Source: Planctomycetia bacterium (GTDB lineage Bacteria > Planctomycetota > Planctomycetia > Pirellulales > UBA1268). Taken from it: a stretch of DNA of 38,953 nt. This document shows positions 7,120-16,192 of the stretch, piece by piece. Below the pieces are notes generated by a model. That model was given only the letters and a program-made list of their open reading frames with translations, made no database searches and was not told where the DNA came from. The stretch lies in assembly GCA_009926295.1 (NCBI GenBank), contig RFPF01000002.1, positions 1 through 38,953 on the forward strand, given 5' to 3'. Position numbers and translations under genes: made by a program. Position 1 is the stretch's first letter; each line of letters begins with the position of its first letter.

Positions 7120-9417
7120 GTGGCGGACGACCTGAGCGGATTTTCGATGCTCGAGCTCTTCCGGCTCGAGGCCGAGAGCCAGACGTCGGTCCTCTCGGCC
7201 GGCATTCTCGCGGTGGAGGAATTGGACCGGTCGCCTGACACCATCGAGGCGATGATGCGGGCCGCCCATTCACTCAAGGGCGCGGCGCGGATCGTGGGCC
7301 TCGATCCGGCCGTGCGCGTGGCGCACGCCATGGAAGACTGTTTCGTCGCCGCCGGCAAAGGGACGTTCCGCGTGCGGCCCGAGCACGTCGACCTGCTGCT
7401 GTCGGCCGTCGACTTCCTCTCTTCGATCGCGAAGGCGGAGGACGCCCTGGCTCCCGAGAGCCGCTGGGCCGCGACCGCCGAAGTACTCGTGGGGGAGCTG
7501 GCGTCGCTCGTGGCGAACGGGACCAGTCCGCCTGTTACCAGTCCGCCTGTTACCAGTCCGCCTGTTACCGGCCCGCCTGTTACCAGTCCGCCCGCCGCTT
7601 CGCCGGAGACCACCGGCCCGGCCGATGCTCCCGCTCCCACCGCTGCCAGGGCCCTCGAGCACGCGGATCGCGTCGTGCGGGTGTCCGCCGACAGCCTCAC
7701 GCGGCTGGTCGGGCTGGCCGGTGAATCGCTCGTCGAAACACGCCAACTGCGGCCCTTCGTCGATGGCCTGCTCGCGCTCCGCGCGGCGCAGGTCGACCTC
7801 TGCGACGCGATCGCCTCCGTCGAGGAGCGGATCGAGTCAGGGGAGGTGGTCGCGCCGTCGCCGCTGGGCGGCTCGCTCGGCCGCATCCGTGAGCGGGCCG
7901 ATTCGGTCCTCGCGGGTCTCATGAAGCACGTCGAGGACTTCGAGAGTTTCGCCCGCCGCAACGAGGACCTTTCCAACCGCCTGCATCATGAGGTCATCGT
8001 CAGCCGCATGCGGCCTCTGGCCGACGGCATCCGGGGATTCCCCCGACTGGTGCGCGACATCGCCCGCACGCTGGGCAAGCAGGTGCGGTTCGAGGTGCGC
8101 GGCGAAGAGACCGGCGTCGACCGCGACATCCTCGACAAGCTCGAGGCCCCGCTCTCCCACCTGATCCGCAACGCCCTCGACCACGGGATCGAGACGCCCG
8201 AGGATCGCGAGGCGGCGGGGAAGCCGGCCGGTGGCACGATCCGGCTGGAGGCCCGCCACCGCGCCGGCATGCTCAACATCACGGTCACCGACGACGGTCG
8301 CGGCATCGACGTCGAATCGCTGCGCGGCCGGGCGGTCGCCCGGGGCCTCGTGGCACGCCAGGTCGCCGACCAACTCTCGGAGCTCGAACTCCTCGAGTTC
8401 CTGTTTCTGCCGGGATTCTCCACCAAGGACCAGGTGAGCGAGATCTCCGGCCGGGGCGTCGGGCTCGACGTCGTGCAGAGCATGGTGAAAGGGGTGGGCG
8501 GGACCGTCCGTGTGGCCGCCCAGCCGGGCCGCCAGACGGTATTCACGCTCCAACTCCCGATCACGATGTCGGTGATCCGGGCCCTGCTCGTGGACGTCGG
8601 CGGCGAGCCCTACGCCTTTCCGCTGACCCGCATCGACCAGATCCTGCACTGCCGCCACGCCGATGTCCGGACGGTGGAAGGCCGGCAATACTTCGATCGC
8701 GACGGCGCGTCGATCGGCCTCGTGATGGCCGGCCAGATCCTCGGTATCGAGGAGCCGGGGCAGCCCGTCGATCCCATGCCCGTGGTGGTGGTCAGCGATC
8801 GCGGCCAGCAGTTCGGAATGATCGTCGACGCGTTCCTGGGGGAGCGCGACCTCGAGGTGAGGCCGCTCGACCGCCGGCTCGGCAAGGTGCCCGATATCAA
8901 CAGCGCCTCGCTCCTCGAGAACGGCAACCCCGTGCTGATCGTCGACGTGGAGGATCTCGTGCGATCCATCGACAATGTCCTCATGGGCCGGCGGCTGTCG
9001 CGGGTCGAGTTCGAGCAGCTGGCGGAGCGTTCCCGGCGGCGGAAGCGGGTCCTCGTGGTCGACGACTCGATCACGGTGCGGGAACTCGAGCGCCAGCTTC
9101 TCCAGGCCCGCGGGTTCGCCGTCGACGTGGCGGTCGACGGCATGGACGGCTGGAACGCGATCCGCGGTGCGCATTACGATCTCGTGGTCACCGACGTCGA
9201 CATGCCGCGCATGGACGGCATCGGGCTGGTGTCGCTGATCAAGAACGACCCGACTCGCAAGGACATCCCGGTGGTGATCGTGTCGTACAAGGATCGCGAG
9301 GAGGACCGGCTCCGCGGCCTCGATGCGGGCGCCAACCGCTACCTCACGAAGAGCAGCTTCCACGACGAAACGTTCGTGCATACGATCATCGATCTCGCGG
9401 GAGAGCCCCTGTCATGA
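7120..9417 (+). CDS. cheA: hybrid CheA histidine kinase with C-terminal receiver, WspE-like
   Basis: 765 residues, GTG start behind GAGGA. Domain order: Hpt (1-105) with phosphoacceptor His50 in AAHSLKGAARIVG; a Pro/Thr-rich linker with TSPPV repeats (about 135-158); a dimerisation/H-kinase region (about 190-300); HATPase (HLIRNALDHGIE at about 346, DDGRGID at about 390, GRGVGLDVV at about 445); a CheW-like regulatory domain (about 480-620); and a receiver (about 640-765) with VVDDS and phosphoacceptor Asp692 in TDVDMPRMDG. Autophosphorylation at His50 should feed the receiver and CheB. The kinase-receiver fusion is the WspE layout. No separate CheY or WspR lies in the window, so the downstream output is unknown. 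Confidence 0.95.
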   Translation: MADDLSGFSMLELFRLEAESQTSVLSAGILAVEELDRSPDTIEAMMRAAHSLKGAARIVGLDPAVRVAHAMEDCFVAAGKGTFRVRPEHVDLLLSAVDFLSSIAKAEDALAPESRWAATAEVLVGELASLVANGTSPPVTSPPVTSPPVTGPPVTSPPAASPETTGPADAPAPTAARALEHADRVVRVSADSLTRLVGLAGESLVETRQLRPFVDGLLALRAAQVDLCDAIASVEERIESGEVVAPSPLGGSLGRIRERADSVLAGLMKHVEDFESFARRNEDLSNRLHHEVIVSRMRPLADGIRGFPRLVRDIARTLGKQVRFEVRGEETGVDRDILDKLEAPLSHLIRNALDHGIETPEDREAAGKPAGGTIRLEARHRAGMLNITVTDDGRGIDVESLRGRAVARGLVARQVADQLSELELLEFLFLPGFSTKDQVSEISGRGVGLDVVQSMVKGVGGTVRVAAQPGRQTVFTLQLPITMSVIRALLVDVGGEPYAFPLTRIDQILHCRHADVRTVEGRQYFDRDGASIGLVMAGQILGIEEPGQPVDPMPVVVVSDRGQQFGMIVDAFLGERDLEVRPLDRRLGKVPDINSASLLENGNPVLIVDVEDLVRSIDNVLMGRRLSRVEFEQLAERSRRRKRVLVVDDSITVRELERQLLQARGFAVDVAVDGMDGWNAIRGAHYDLVVTDVDMPRMDGIGLVSLIKNDPTRKDIPVVIVSYKDREEDRLRGLDAGANRYLTKSSFHDETFVHTIIDLAGEPLS
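7522..7593 (+). repeat. 15-bp tandem repeat within cheA linker
   Basis: ACCAGTCCGCCTGTT is repeated in frame about 4.8 times (period 15, fourth unit slightly diverged), encoding (Thr-Ser-Pro-Pro-Val)n between Hpt and dimerisation domains. Such a repeat can change linker length by slippage in 5-residue steps without shifting the frame. Confidence 0.95.
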
Positions 9418-9427
9418 GGCGGATGCC

Positions 9428-10432
9428 ATGAGGATCGGGATCGTCAACGACGTGCGGGCGGCCTGCGAGGCGCTGCGGCGCGTCGTGGACAGCCTCCCCG
9501 ACCACGAGATCGCGTGGACGGCCGCCGACGGGGTCGAGGCGGTCGCCATGGCGAAGCGCGACCGTCCGGACCTCATCCTGATGGATCTGATCATGCCGCA
9601 CCTCGACGGCGTGCAGGCGACCAGGCAGATCATGGCATCCGTCCCGTGCGCGATCCTCGTCGTCACGGCCACGGTCAGCGGCAACATCTCGCTGGTCTAC
9701 GAAGCGATGGGTTTCGGGGCGCTCGATGCGGTCGACACTCCGATGCTCGGCCCGGCTGGAGAGGTCAGCGGCGCGGGCGCTCTGGTCGAGAAGATCGGCA
9801 TGATCGCCAAGCTCGTGGGGGCCGCGGATCACCGCCGTGCCGCCCGGTCCGCCCCCGCCGCGGGCGGGCCGCCGAAGCTCGTTCTGGCGGGCGCGTCGAC
9901 GGGCGGCCCCAAGGCGATCGCCGACCTGCTGCTGCCGCTGCCGCGCGACTGGAACGTCGCCGTGGTCGTGGTTCAGCACGTCGACGTCGCCTTCTCCCAG
10001 GGGCTCGCCAAGTGGCTCGGGGATCGCACGAGTCGCGCGGTGCGCGTCGCGGAGCACGGGCAACAACCCGTCGCGGGCGACGTGCTGCTCGCCGGCACGA
10101 ACGACCACCTGGTGCTCTCCAAGGCACGGACCCTCGAATACCGCGAGGAACCCCGCGAGGTTTTTTTCAGGCCGAGCGTCGACGTGTTCTTCGAGAGCGT
10201 CGCCGAGCACTGGCCACACACCGGCGTCGCTCTGCTGCTGACGGGCATGGGGCGCGACGGCGCGAAGGGCCTTCTTCGACTGCGGGCGCGCGGCTGGCAC
10301 ACGATCGCCCAGGACGAGGCCTCGAGCGTCGTCTGGAGCATGCCCAAGGCGGGCATCGACGCGGGGGCGGCGTGCGAGGTGCTCACGATCGATCAGATGG
10401 CCAGGTCGCTTTCGGCGCGCCTGTCGGCCTGA
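9428..10432 (+). CDS. cheB: CheB-type receiver/methylesterase, WspF-like
   Basis: 334 residues. The receiver (1-120) has phosphoacceptor Asp53 in ILMDLIMPHLDG, although the usual acidic pair at the start is reduced to ND (7-8). The methylesterase domain has the nucleophile Ser157 in AGASTGGP, a His in VVVQHVDVAF and an Asp in GMGRDGAKG. It removes methyl groups from the MCP and sets adaptation. It starts 10 nt after cheA and is the last gene of the operon. Its last 40 nt overlap the 3' end of the convergent amidase gene. The start MRIGIVND is chosen because it begins the receiver fold directly. Confidence 0.94.
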   Translation: MRIGIVNDVRAACEALRRVVDSLPDHEIAWTAADGVEAVAMAKRDRPDLILMDLIMPHLDGVQATRQIMASVPCAILVVTATVSGNISLVYEAMGFGALDAVDTPMLGPAGEVSGAGALVEKIGMIAKLVGAADHRRAARSAPAAGGPPKLVLAGASTGGPKAIADLLLPLPRDWNVAVVVVQHVDVAFSQGLAKWLGDRTSRAVRVAEHGQQPVAGDVLLAGTNDHLVLSKARTLEYREEPREVFFRPSVDVFFESVAEHWPHTGVALLLTGMGRDGAKGLLRLRARGWHTIAQDEASSVVWSMPKAGIDAGAACEVLTIDQMARSLSARLSA

Positions 10433-11886
10433 AGCCCGCCGCCGGCCTCGATCGACCGCATCACCTCGAGAACGGTCGCCTCACCGCCGTCCAGCGAGAT
10501 CACCTGCACGCCCACCGGCAGGCCACGGCTGTCCCGATCGGCCGCGACTGCTGCTCGCACCACCGGATCCCAGGTCGGACTCCGGCCCGACTCCTCGGTG
10601 GCACGCACGAACGTCACCGGCACCGTGCCGGCCGCGAGATCGAGCAGATTCGCGAGGAGGCAGGGAAACGCCGCCGGCAGCAGCATCCCGGCAGTGCCGT
10701 GCCGCAGCGCCGGCAGGGCCGACACGGGACACACGATCGCATCGCACCGCTCGGCCCAGCCCTGCACCCGTCTGGCCAGCGAATCGCGGGCCCTGACCAG
10801 CCGGGCGGACTCGGCCGCAGATCTCGGACCGGTCGCCGCCAGCGCCGCGGCCTCGATCCGCCGGCCGCCGATCCGCGCGAGCGCCGCGAGCCCCGAACGC
10901 ACGACCGGCCCGAACCGAGCCAGGCGCAACAGCCGGGCCACCGGCGGGATCGGCCGCACGCCTGCGAACAACCGGCGGATGTCGGCTCCGCCATCCGCCG
11001 AGACCAGCCCCAGCATGAGCCAAGCCGCCTCGTCCGCGAGCGCACCGTCGAGCGGCCGTGTCTCGAACCCAGCGGCACCGAGGCGGGCCACGGCCTCATG
11101 GACGCCGCGCCGGATCGCCGGTGATGTCTCGAGCGGTCCGGCATCGTCCCACCAGCCGACCCGGGGACGACGGCGCAGGCGATCGGCCGGAAGCGAACTG
11201 CCCGCCACCGCCTCGAACGCCAGTTTGAGATCGCCGACCGCGCGGGCGAGAAGGCCCGCCCGCGGGCGGACGGCCGTGAGGTGCGGCATCGTGTCGAACG
11301 CGCCCGCCTCCCCGAGCGCGGATGTCCGCGGCAGCAGGCCCGCGATGCCGCAGGCATGGGCTGGTTGCCGCACCGAGCCGGCCAGGTCGGTGCCCACCGC
11401 GAGCGGGACCACTCCGGCGGCGACCAGTGCCGCATCGCCGCCGCTCGAGCCGCCGGGCCCGCGATCGGGGGCGGTGGGATGGATGGTCCGTCCCCAGACC
11501 GGATTGTCGGTTTCGTGGAGGTACATCGCCTGCGGCACGTTGGCCTTGCCGACGATCACCGCGCCCGCGGCCCGGAGGCGGGTGACGATCTCGGCGTCGT
11601 GGTCGTCGTGGATCTCCCGGCCCGGGATGCCGAGCGTCGTCCGCAGGCCGCGCACTGGAAAACACTCCTTGACGCTGACCGGCACTCCGCCGAGTGGCAG
11701 CCCTGCCACCCCGGCGAGTTCGGCCGCAGCCGCATCGTGCCGCGGCTGCACGAGGGCATTGAGCCGGTCGTGCGTGGCGCGGTGCCGTGCCACGTGGTCG
11801 GCGAGCACGTCGGATGCGGTCCGACGGCCGGCGGCGACATCGGCTGCGATCTCCGCCGCCGTCGGCACCGTACCGCCCGGGATCAA
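10393..11886 (-). CDS. amidase-signature family hydrolase
   Basis: 497 residues with a TTG start. The Ser-cisSer-Lys triad is complete: Lys73 in VPVSVKECF, Ser148 in GPGGSSGGDAAL and Ser171 in GTDLAGSVRQPAHACG. Length and motifs fit general amidases (GatA/FAAH-like), but no GatB or GatC is near, so a tRNA role is not supported. The TTG is preferred because GAGGA lies 6 nt before it and it overlaps the stop of the upstream gene as TTGA; a GTG six codons later is the alternative. The 3' end overlaps cheB by 40 nt. The substrate is unknown; closeness to a UrtA/AmiC-like sensor is suggestive at most. Confidence 0.92.
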   Translation of the reverse strand: MIPGGTVPTAAEIAADVAAGRRTASDVLADHVARHRATHDRLNALVQPRHDAAAAELAGVAGLPLGGVPVSVKECFPVRGLRTTLGIPGREIHDDHDAEIVTRLRAAGAVIVGKANVPQAMYLHETDNPVWGRTIHPTAPDRGPGGSSGGDAALVAAGVVPLAVGTDLAGSVRQPAHACGIAGLLPRTSALGEAGAFDTMPHLTAVRPRAGLLARAVGDLKLAFEAVAGSSLPADRLRRRPRVGWWDDAGPLETSPAIRRGVHEAVARLGAAGFETRPLDGALADEAAWLMLGLVSADGGADIRRLFAGVRPIPPVARLLRLARFGPVVRSGLAALARIGGRRIEAAALAATGPRSAAESARLVRARDSLARRVQGWAERCDAIVCPVSALPALRHGTAGMLLPAAFPCLLANLLDLAAGTVPVTFVRATEESGRSPTWDPVVRAAVAADRDSRGLPVGVQVISLDGGEATVLEVMRSIEAGGGLQADRRAESDLAI

Positions 11887-13775
11887 AAAAGATCCTCGGC
11901 CGCGGCTGGTTTCCCGGCCACGGGCCGACAGTCGCTCGCCCACACGACGTCGCCGTCGAAAAGCACGCCCGTGACGAGCACCTTCTCTCCCTGCGCGGCG
12001 ACCGGCTCGACCCGCGAGATCACCGCCACGTCTCGCGGTTCCTCCCCGTCGATCGTAACCCGCGTCGACCAGTACGGCCCCACCCGCCGCGAGCCCTCGA
12101 ACGTCGCCAGCAGCATGGCGCCGTCCGCCGGCCGCTTCCGTGACGCGAGCCACATGCGGCTGAGGCGGCCGAGTTCGGCCTGAGCGTCGGCATCGGCGGC
12201 GAGCCCCGCGAACAGGGAGTCGACCGGCTCCGGCACCTTCTCGACGGTGCGTCCCGTGTCGGCGGCCACCTTTTCCAGCAGCACCCACTGTTCTGCCACC
12301 GCGGCGAGGCGTTTGTACCAGGCGACGAGCAGCTTCTTCCTGCCCTCCACATCCTCCGGGTTGGCGGCGGCCACCGCCTCGTGGGCGGCCACCGCCTCGC
12401 CCGCCGCCTCCTCGAGCGCCGTCAGGTCGAGCGGTTCAGGCCGCGGCGGCGCCACCGGCGCCGGGGAGGGCGCTGTCGCGAAGATGTCGTCGAGGGTTTT
12501 CGGTGCCGGCGCAGGGACGGGAGGCTCCGCGGGGGCGGGCTCGGGCTCCGCGGCCGGCTCGCGCATCTTCACCACGGCATCGGGGGCGATCCCCGGCGAC
12601 GGCGCACCATCGCTCTCGCCGGGCCCCGGAGCCACGCTCGCGGTCTCGACCACCTTGGGCTCGACCGGCATCGGCTCGACCGGCTTCGGCTCATCAGGCT
12701 CCGGCTCCGCGGGGACGGGCGGGGCAGCCGCGGCCTCGCCCTGCGGGAGATCGTCGAGCGGCGAGCGGGGGGCGGCCGAGGACGGCCCGCGGGACGAGCC
12801 GGGCTGAAACTTCGCAGGCAGCAAAAACGCGACCTGCTCCGGCATCAGGCCCGCGAGCTTGAAGGGGTCGCGTTGGAATCCCCAGATCAGGATCGCATAC
12901 GTGATCGGTAGTGCCATGAGCCCGCCGAGAACGATCCCGATGAGCGATCCGATGCCGCCGCGCGTCCGGCGGCTCGCCTGACGCCGTGGTGAATCCGGCA
13001 CGGGAGTCACGGCCGCGCCGGCCGCGGCACCGGCTTCGACCACGTCGCCAGTCTCGACTCCGGGCCCCCCGTGGGACTCCCCGACTTCTCCGAGACCGTC
13101 GAACCCCGATGCTTCGAACCCGGACTGCTCGTCGACGGCGAAGTCGTCGAGCGGCGATTCCGCCCCCATGCCGCCGGGCCAGTCATCACCCGCACCAGCG
13201 CCGTCGCCATGGGACGGATCGATCTCGCTGGGCGAGACGATCCCCGAGAAGCCGGTGCCGATCTGCACGTGGGACGATCCGGCGGCGACGTGCTCGTCAT
13301 CCGCCGCGGTGGTCTCGTGGACCTCGTCCCATGCGGCCACATCCGCCCCGGGGGAGGCATCGGCCTCTCTTGACGATGCCGATTCGTCGGAGTCGCCCGT
13401 GGGAAACACGGCCAGCGGCGGCTCACCGGGGACGGATGCCTCGGGCTCCTCCAGCCATGCCGAAAGATCCTCTGCCGTGGGTCCGCCATCGGCCGCGAGG
13501 TCGGCGAACGGATCGGCATCCGCCGCTGTCTCCGCGGCCGCATCGATGCGGATGATCGGCGCGTCGTCCGCGTCGGCCGGAGAAGGGCCAGGATCTGACC
13601 CGACAAGATCCGGTGCGAAAGGAATCTCGTCCTCGGCCTGCGGCACGGCCGGCTTCCCTTCGACGTCGCTCGAGGTGTCGAACGAGAACGTGAAGCCGTC
13701 GGCTGCTTGGTCCTCGCCACCTTCGTCGATGTCCGCCCACGGGTCGGGTGCCGGATCGTTTTTGTCGTCCACCAT
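11883..13775 (-). CDS. large single-span membrane protein, acidic and proline-rich, unknown function
   Basis: 630 residues, not assigned to a known family. Residues 1-265 are acidic and low-complexity (many Asp, Glu, Ala, Pro). One membrane helix is seen at about 275-297 (IGSLIGIVLGGLMALPITY), followed by GFQRDPFKLAGLMP. A Pro/Glu-rich spacer (about 335-450, with PVEP-type repeats) leads to a helical segment and a small beta-rich C-terminus (GPYWSTRVTIDGEEPRDVAV). The layout suggests a cytoplasmic acidic tail, one anchor and an exported C-terminal domain, or the reverse. Proteins of this build are common in planctomycetes. The start codon has AGAGG 5 nt upstream and is followed by MVDDKNDPAPDPW. 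It is likely co-transcribed with the amidase through the TTGA overlap. Confidence 0.85.
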   Translation of the reverse strand: MVDDKNDPAPDPWADIDEGGEDQAADGFTFSFDTSSDVEGKPAVPQAEDEIPFAPDLVGSDPGPSPADADDAPIIRIDAAAETAADADPFADLAADGGPTAEDLSAWLEEPEASVPGEPPLAVFPTGDSDESASSREADASPGADVAAWDEVHETTAADDEHVAAGSSHVQIGTGFSGIVSPSEIDPSHGDGAGAGDDWPGGMGAESPLDDFAVDEQSGFEASGFDGLGEVGESHGGPGVETGDVVEAGAAAGAAVTPVPDSPRRQASRRTRGGIGSLIGIVLGGLMALPITYAILIWGFQRDPFKLAGLMPEQVAFLLPAKFQPGSSRGPSSAAPRSPLDDLPQGEAAAAPPVPAEPEPDEPKPVEPMPVEPKVVETASVAPGPGESDGAPSPGIAPDAVVKMREPAAEPEPAPAEPPVPAPAPKTLDDIFATAPSPAPVAPPRPEPLDLTALEEAAGEAVAAHEAVAAANPEDVEGRKKLLVAWYKRLAAVAEQWVLLEKVAADTGRTVEKVPEPVDSLFAGLAADADAQAELGRLSRMWLASRKRPADGAMLLATFEGSRRVGPYWSTRVTIDGEEPRDVAVISRVEPVAAQGEKVLVTGVLFDGDVVWASDCRPVAGKPAAAEDLF

Positions 13776-13812
13776 GGATGCCTCTGCGGGAGATGTGCGA
13801 ACGCGGGGAAGG

Positions 13813-13839
13813 CCCCGGCGGAGTTTACCACCGCCGGGG
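13813..13839. repeat. perfect 9-bp hairpin upstream of the membrane-protein gene
   Basis: CCCCGGCGG and CCGCCGGGG flank a 9-nt loop. It lies 38 bp upstream of the start at 13775. There is no adjoining T-run downstream of the stem in either direction, so it is not a standard terminator; it could be an operator or a leader hairpin. Confidence 0.6.
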
Positions 13840-13878
13840 GCGGCGTGAAAAAACTCCGAATCAACGTATCCATGCGGC

Positions 13879-13898
13879 GAGGGCGGTTCCACGCCCTC
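13879..13898 (-). terminator. hairpin after the carboxypeptidase gene, possible terminator
   Basis: GAGGGCG and CGCCCTC form a 7-bp stem with a 6-nt loop, about 25 nt beyond the M32 carboxypeptidase stop. A run of six T occurs only some 20 nt further on, so termination is plausible but not canonical. Confidence 0.45.
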
Positions 13899-13922
13899 CC
13901 CGCACCGACCCCACGGGCGGAA

Positions 13923-15464
13923 TCAGAGCCCGTGGGCGGACGCGTAGCGGGATCGGAGGCTGTCGACGAGCCACCGCTCCGAAACCGGCATGCCCGTGGC
14001 CCTCTCGACGAGCGGTTCCGACTCCAGCAGCCTGCCGTGGGCATGCACGTGCATGCGCAGCCAGTCCAGCAGGCCGTCGAACCTCCCCGCCGCGATCTCG
14101 CCGTCGAGACCGGGAAGACGCTCCCTGGCGGCGTGGATCAACTGGGCGGCAAAAATGTTTCCCAGGGAGTACGTCGGGAAGTAGCCGACGAGGCCCGCAC
14201 TCCAGTGGATGTCCTGGAGGACCCCGTCGGCATCGGAGGGTGGCCGCATCCCGAAGTCGCGCTCGAACCGCTCGTTCCAGGCGTCGCGGAGATCGGCCAC
14301 GGCGAGCGTTCCCTGCACGAGCGCACGCTCGAGGTCGAACCGCATCATGACGTGCAGGTTGTACGTGACCTCGTCCGCCTCCACGCGGATGAACGAGGGT
14401 GAAACCGCCATCAGTGCCCTCTGCACGGAGGCGGCGTCGGCATCGGCCAGCGCCGCCGGGAAGGCCGACCGCGCCACCGGGAAGCACCACTCCCAGAACG
14501 CCGGCGAACGACCCACGAGGTTTTCCCAAAGCCGCGACTGCGACTCGTGGATCCCGAGCGACGCGGCCTGGCCGGGCGGCAGGCCGAACCAGTCACGCGG
14601 CAGCCCCTGTTCGTAGAGGCCGTGGCCCGCCTCGTGCAACACGCCGTGGAGCGCCGTGGGCAGGAACCTCTCGTCCCACCGTGTCGTGATCCGGCAGTCG
14701 TCGGGCCCCATGGTTGAGCAAAACGGGTGGGCGGTGGTGTCGAGCCGGCCGCGCTGGAAGTCGAACCCGATCCGGGCGGCCACTTCGCGCACGAACCTTT
14801 CCTGGGCTGCGCGCGGGTAGTCCCGCCGGAGCACGGCATCGTCCGGCCGCCGACCCGACGCGACGCATGCGGCCACCAGCCGCACGATCTCGGCTCGGAG
14901 CCGCTCGAACAGCAGAGCCACCGCCTGCCACGTCGCGCCCGGCTCGTAATCGTCCATCAGGGCGTCGTAGGGATCGCGTCCGGGAAGCTGGCAGGAGGCC
15001 TGCTCCCGCTTCAGGGCGAACACCCTCTCCAGCCACGGCTGGAGCTGGTTCCACGACGACGCGGCGCGGGCCGACCGCCACGCCTGCTGTGCCTCGACAC
15101 AGGTTCGCGCCAGTTCCTCGACCAGCCGCGGCGGCAGCCGCGCCTGCTTGGCGAAGTCCCGCTGCAGCAGGGCGATCGTGCCCGACACCTCCGGTGGACC
15201 GGATGTGGCGAGCGGGCCGTCGGCAAGCCGGGCAAGCCGCTCCCCGTACGCCGGATCGGTGCGCTCGCGATGGACCAGCGTTGCCAGCGCCGCAGCCTGC
15301 TCCGCCCGATAGCCGCCCGCCCGCTCCGGCAGGTACGTCTGCTCGTCCCAGCCGAGGAGCGATTCGACCGACGCCAGCACCGCAGCGTGGCGTGCCCGGT
15401 CACAAACCTCCGCGAAGAGTTCCTCCGGAGCCTGCCGTCCCGCGGATCGGGTCGAGGTCGTCAT
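13923..15464 (-). CDS. M32-family metallocarboxypeptidase
   Basis: 513 residues, close to the roughly 500 usual for the Taq carboxypeptidase family, which removes single residues from peptide C-termini. The zinc motif HEAGH (about 277-281) lies in VLHEAGHGLYEQG and is followed about 25 residues later by GIHESQSRLWENLVGRS, the conserved third-ligand region. GWDEQTYLPERAG near the N-terminus and GSPAFWEW-like segments also fit. No signal peptide, so cytosolic. The start at MTTSTRS is preferred; an in-frame GTG at 15485 would add 7 residues. Neither has a strong ribosome binding site. Only 44 bp separate it from the divergent deacetylase gene. Confidence 0.95.
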   Translation of the reverse strand: MTTSTRSAGRQAPEELFAEVCDRARHAAVLASVESLLGWDEQTYLPERAGGYRAEQAAALATLVHRERTDPAYGERLARLADGPLATSGPPEVSGTIALLQRDFAKQARLPPRLVEELARTCVEAQQAWRSARAASSWNQLQPWLERVFALKREQASCQLPGRDPYDALMDDYEPGATWQAVALLFERLRAEIVRLVAACVASGRRPDDAVLRRDYPRAAQERFVREVAARIGFDFQRGRLDTTAHPFCSTMGPDDCRITTRWDERFLPTALHGVLHEAGHGLYEQGLPRDWFGLPPGQAASLGIHESQSRLWENLVGRSPAFWEWCFPVARSAFPAALADADAASVQRALMAVSPSFIRVEADEVTYNLHVMMRFDLERALVQGTLAVADLRDAWNERFERDFGMRPPSDADGVLQDIHWSAGLVGYFPTYSLGNIFAAQLIHAARERLPGLDGEIAAGRFDGLLDWLRMHVHAHGRLLESEPLVERATGMPVSERWLVDSLRSRYASAHGL

Positions 15465-15508
15465 GCGGCCAGAGTATGCTGCCACGATCTGGGAGACGCA
15501 ATCGAACC

Positions 15509-16192
15509 ATGCTCGACGCCCTCGTGATCGCTCCGCATCCCGACGATGCCGAACTGGGCATGGGAGGCACCATCGCGTTGATGCTCGCCAAGGGCCTGCA
15601 CGTGGGCGTGCTCGACCTCACCGACGGCGAGCCCACGCCCCGGGGATCCCCCGAGATCCGCGCCCGCGAGACAGCGGCCGCCACGGCGGTGCTCGGGATC
15701 CCGTGGCGCGAGAATCTCGGGCTCCCCAACCGGCGGCTCCGGGCGACGCTCGCCGCGCGCGGCCAACTCGCCGGCGTGATCCGTCGGACTCGCCCCCGCT
15801 GGCTCTTCGCCCCCCACTGGGTCGACGCCCATCCCGACCACACGGCGGCCACCAGGCTGGTCGAGGCGGCCCGCTTCTGGTCCAAGCTCACCCGGTGCGA
15901 TCTGCCGGGAGATCCGTGGCACCCGGAACGCGTGTACCACTACGCCTGCGTTCACCTCAAGCTCGTGACCCGGCCTGCATTCGTGGTCGACATCTCTTCG
16001 ACGTGGGAACTCAAGGAGCGAAGCATCGCCTGCTACGCCAGCCAGTTTTCCCAGGCCACGCCGCGTCCCGGGGTGCTGGAACGCGTGGCAGCCTCGGCAA
16101 GCTGGTGGGGTGCCATGATCGGAACCACCCACGGCGAGGCGTTCACGGCCCGCGAGCCGATCGCGCTGCGAGGTTTCGCCGATCTCTTCTGA
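15509..16192 (+). CDS. bshB1: LmbE/PIG-L family deacetylase, BshB1-like
   Basis: 227 residues. Zinc-dependent N-deacetylase with the metal-binding HPDDAE (10-15) and a later DAHPDHTAA. LDLTDGEPTPRGSPEIRARE, WRENLGLPNRRL and the C-terminal HGEAFTAREPIAL match BshB1, which deacetylates GlcNAc-malate in bacillithiol synthesis. No bshA or bshC is in the window, so another GlcNAc-type substrate remains possible. The divergent neighbour is an M32 peptidase. Confidence 0.85.
   Translation: MLDALVIAPHPDDAELGMGGTIALMLAKGLHVGVLDLTDGEPTPRGSPEIRARETAAATAVLGIPWRENLGLPNRRLRATLAARGQLAGVIRRTRPRWLFAPHWVDAHPDHTAATRLVEAARFWSKLTRCDLPGDPWHPERVYHYACVHLKLVTRPAFVVDISSTWELKERSIACYASQFSQATPRPGVLERVAASASWWGAMIGTTHGEAFTAREPIALRGFADLF

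Noticed and set aside
14714..15508. N-terminal extension of the deacetylase gene back to 14714
   Set aside because: That stretch is antisense to the M32 carboxypeptidase and lacks family similarity; the family starts right at the ATG at 15509 with HPDD at residue 10.
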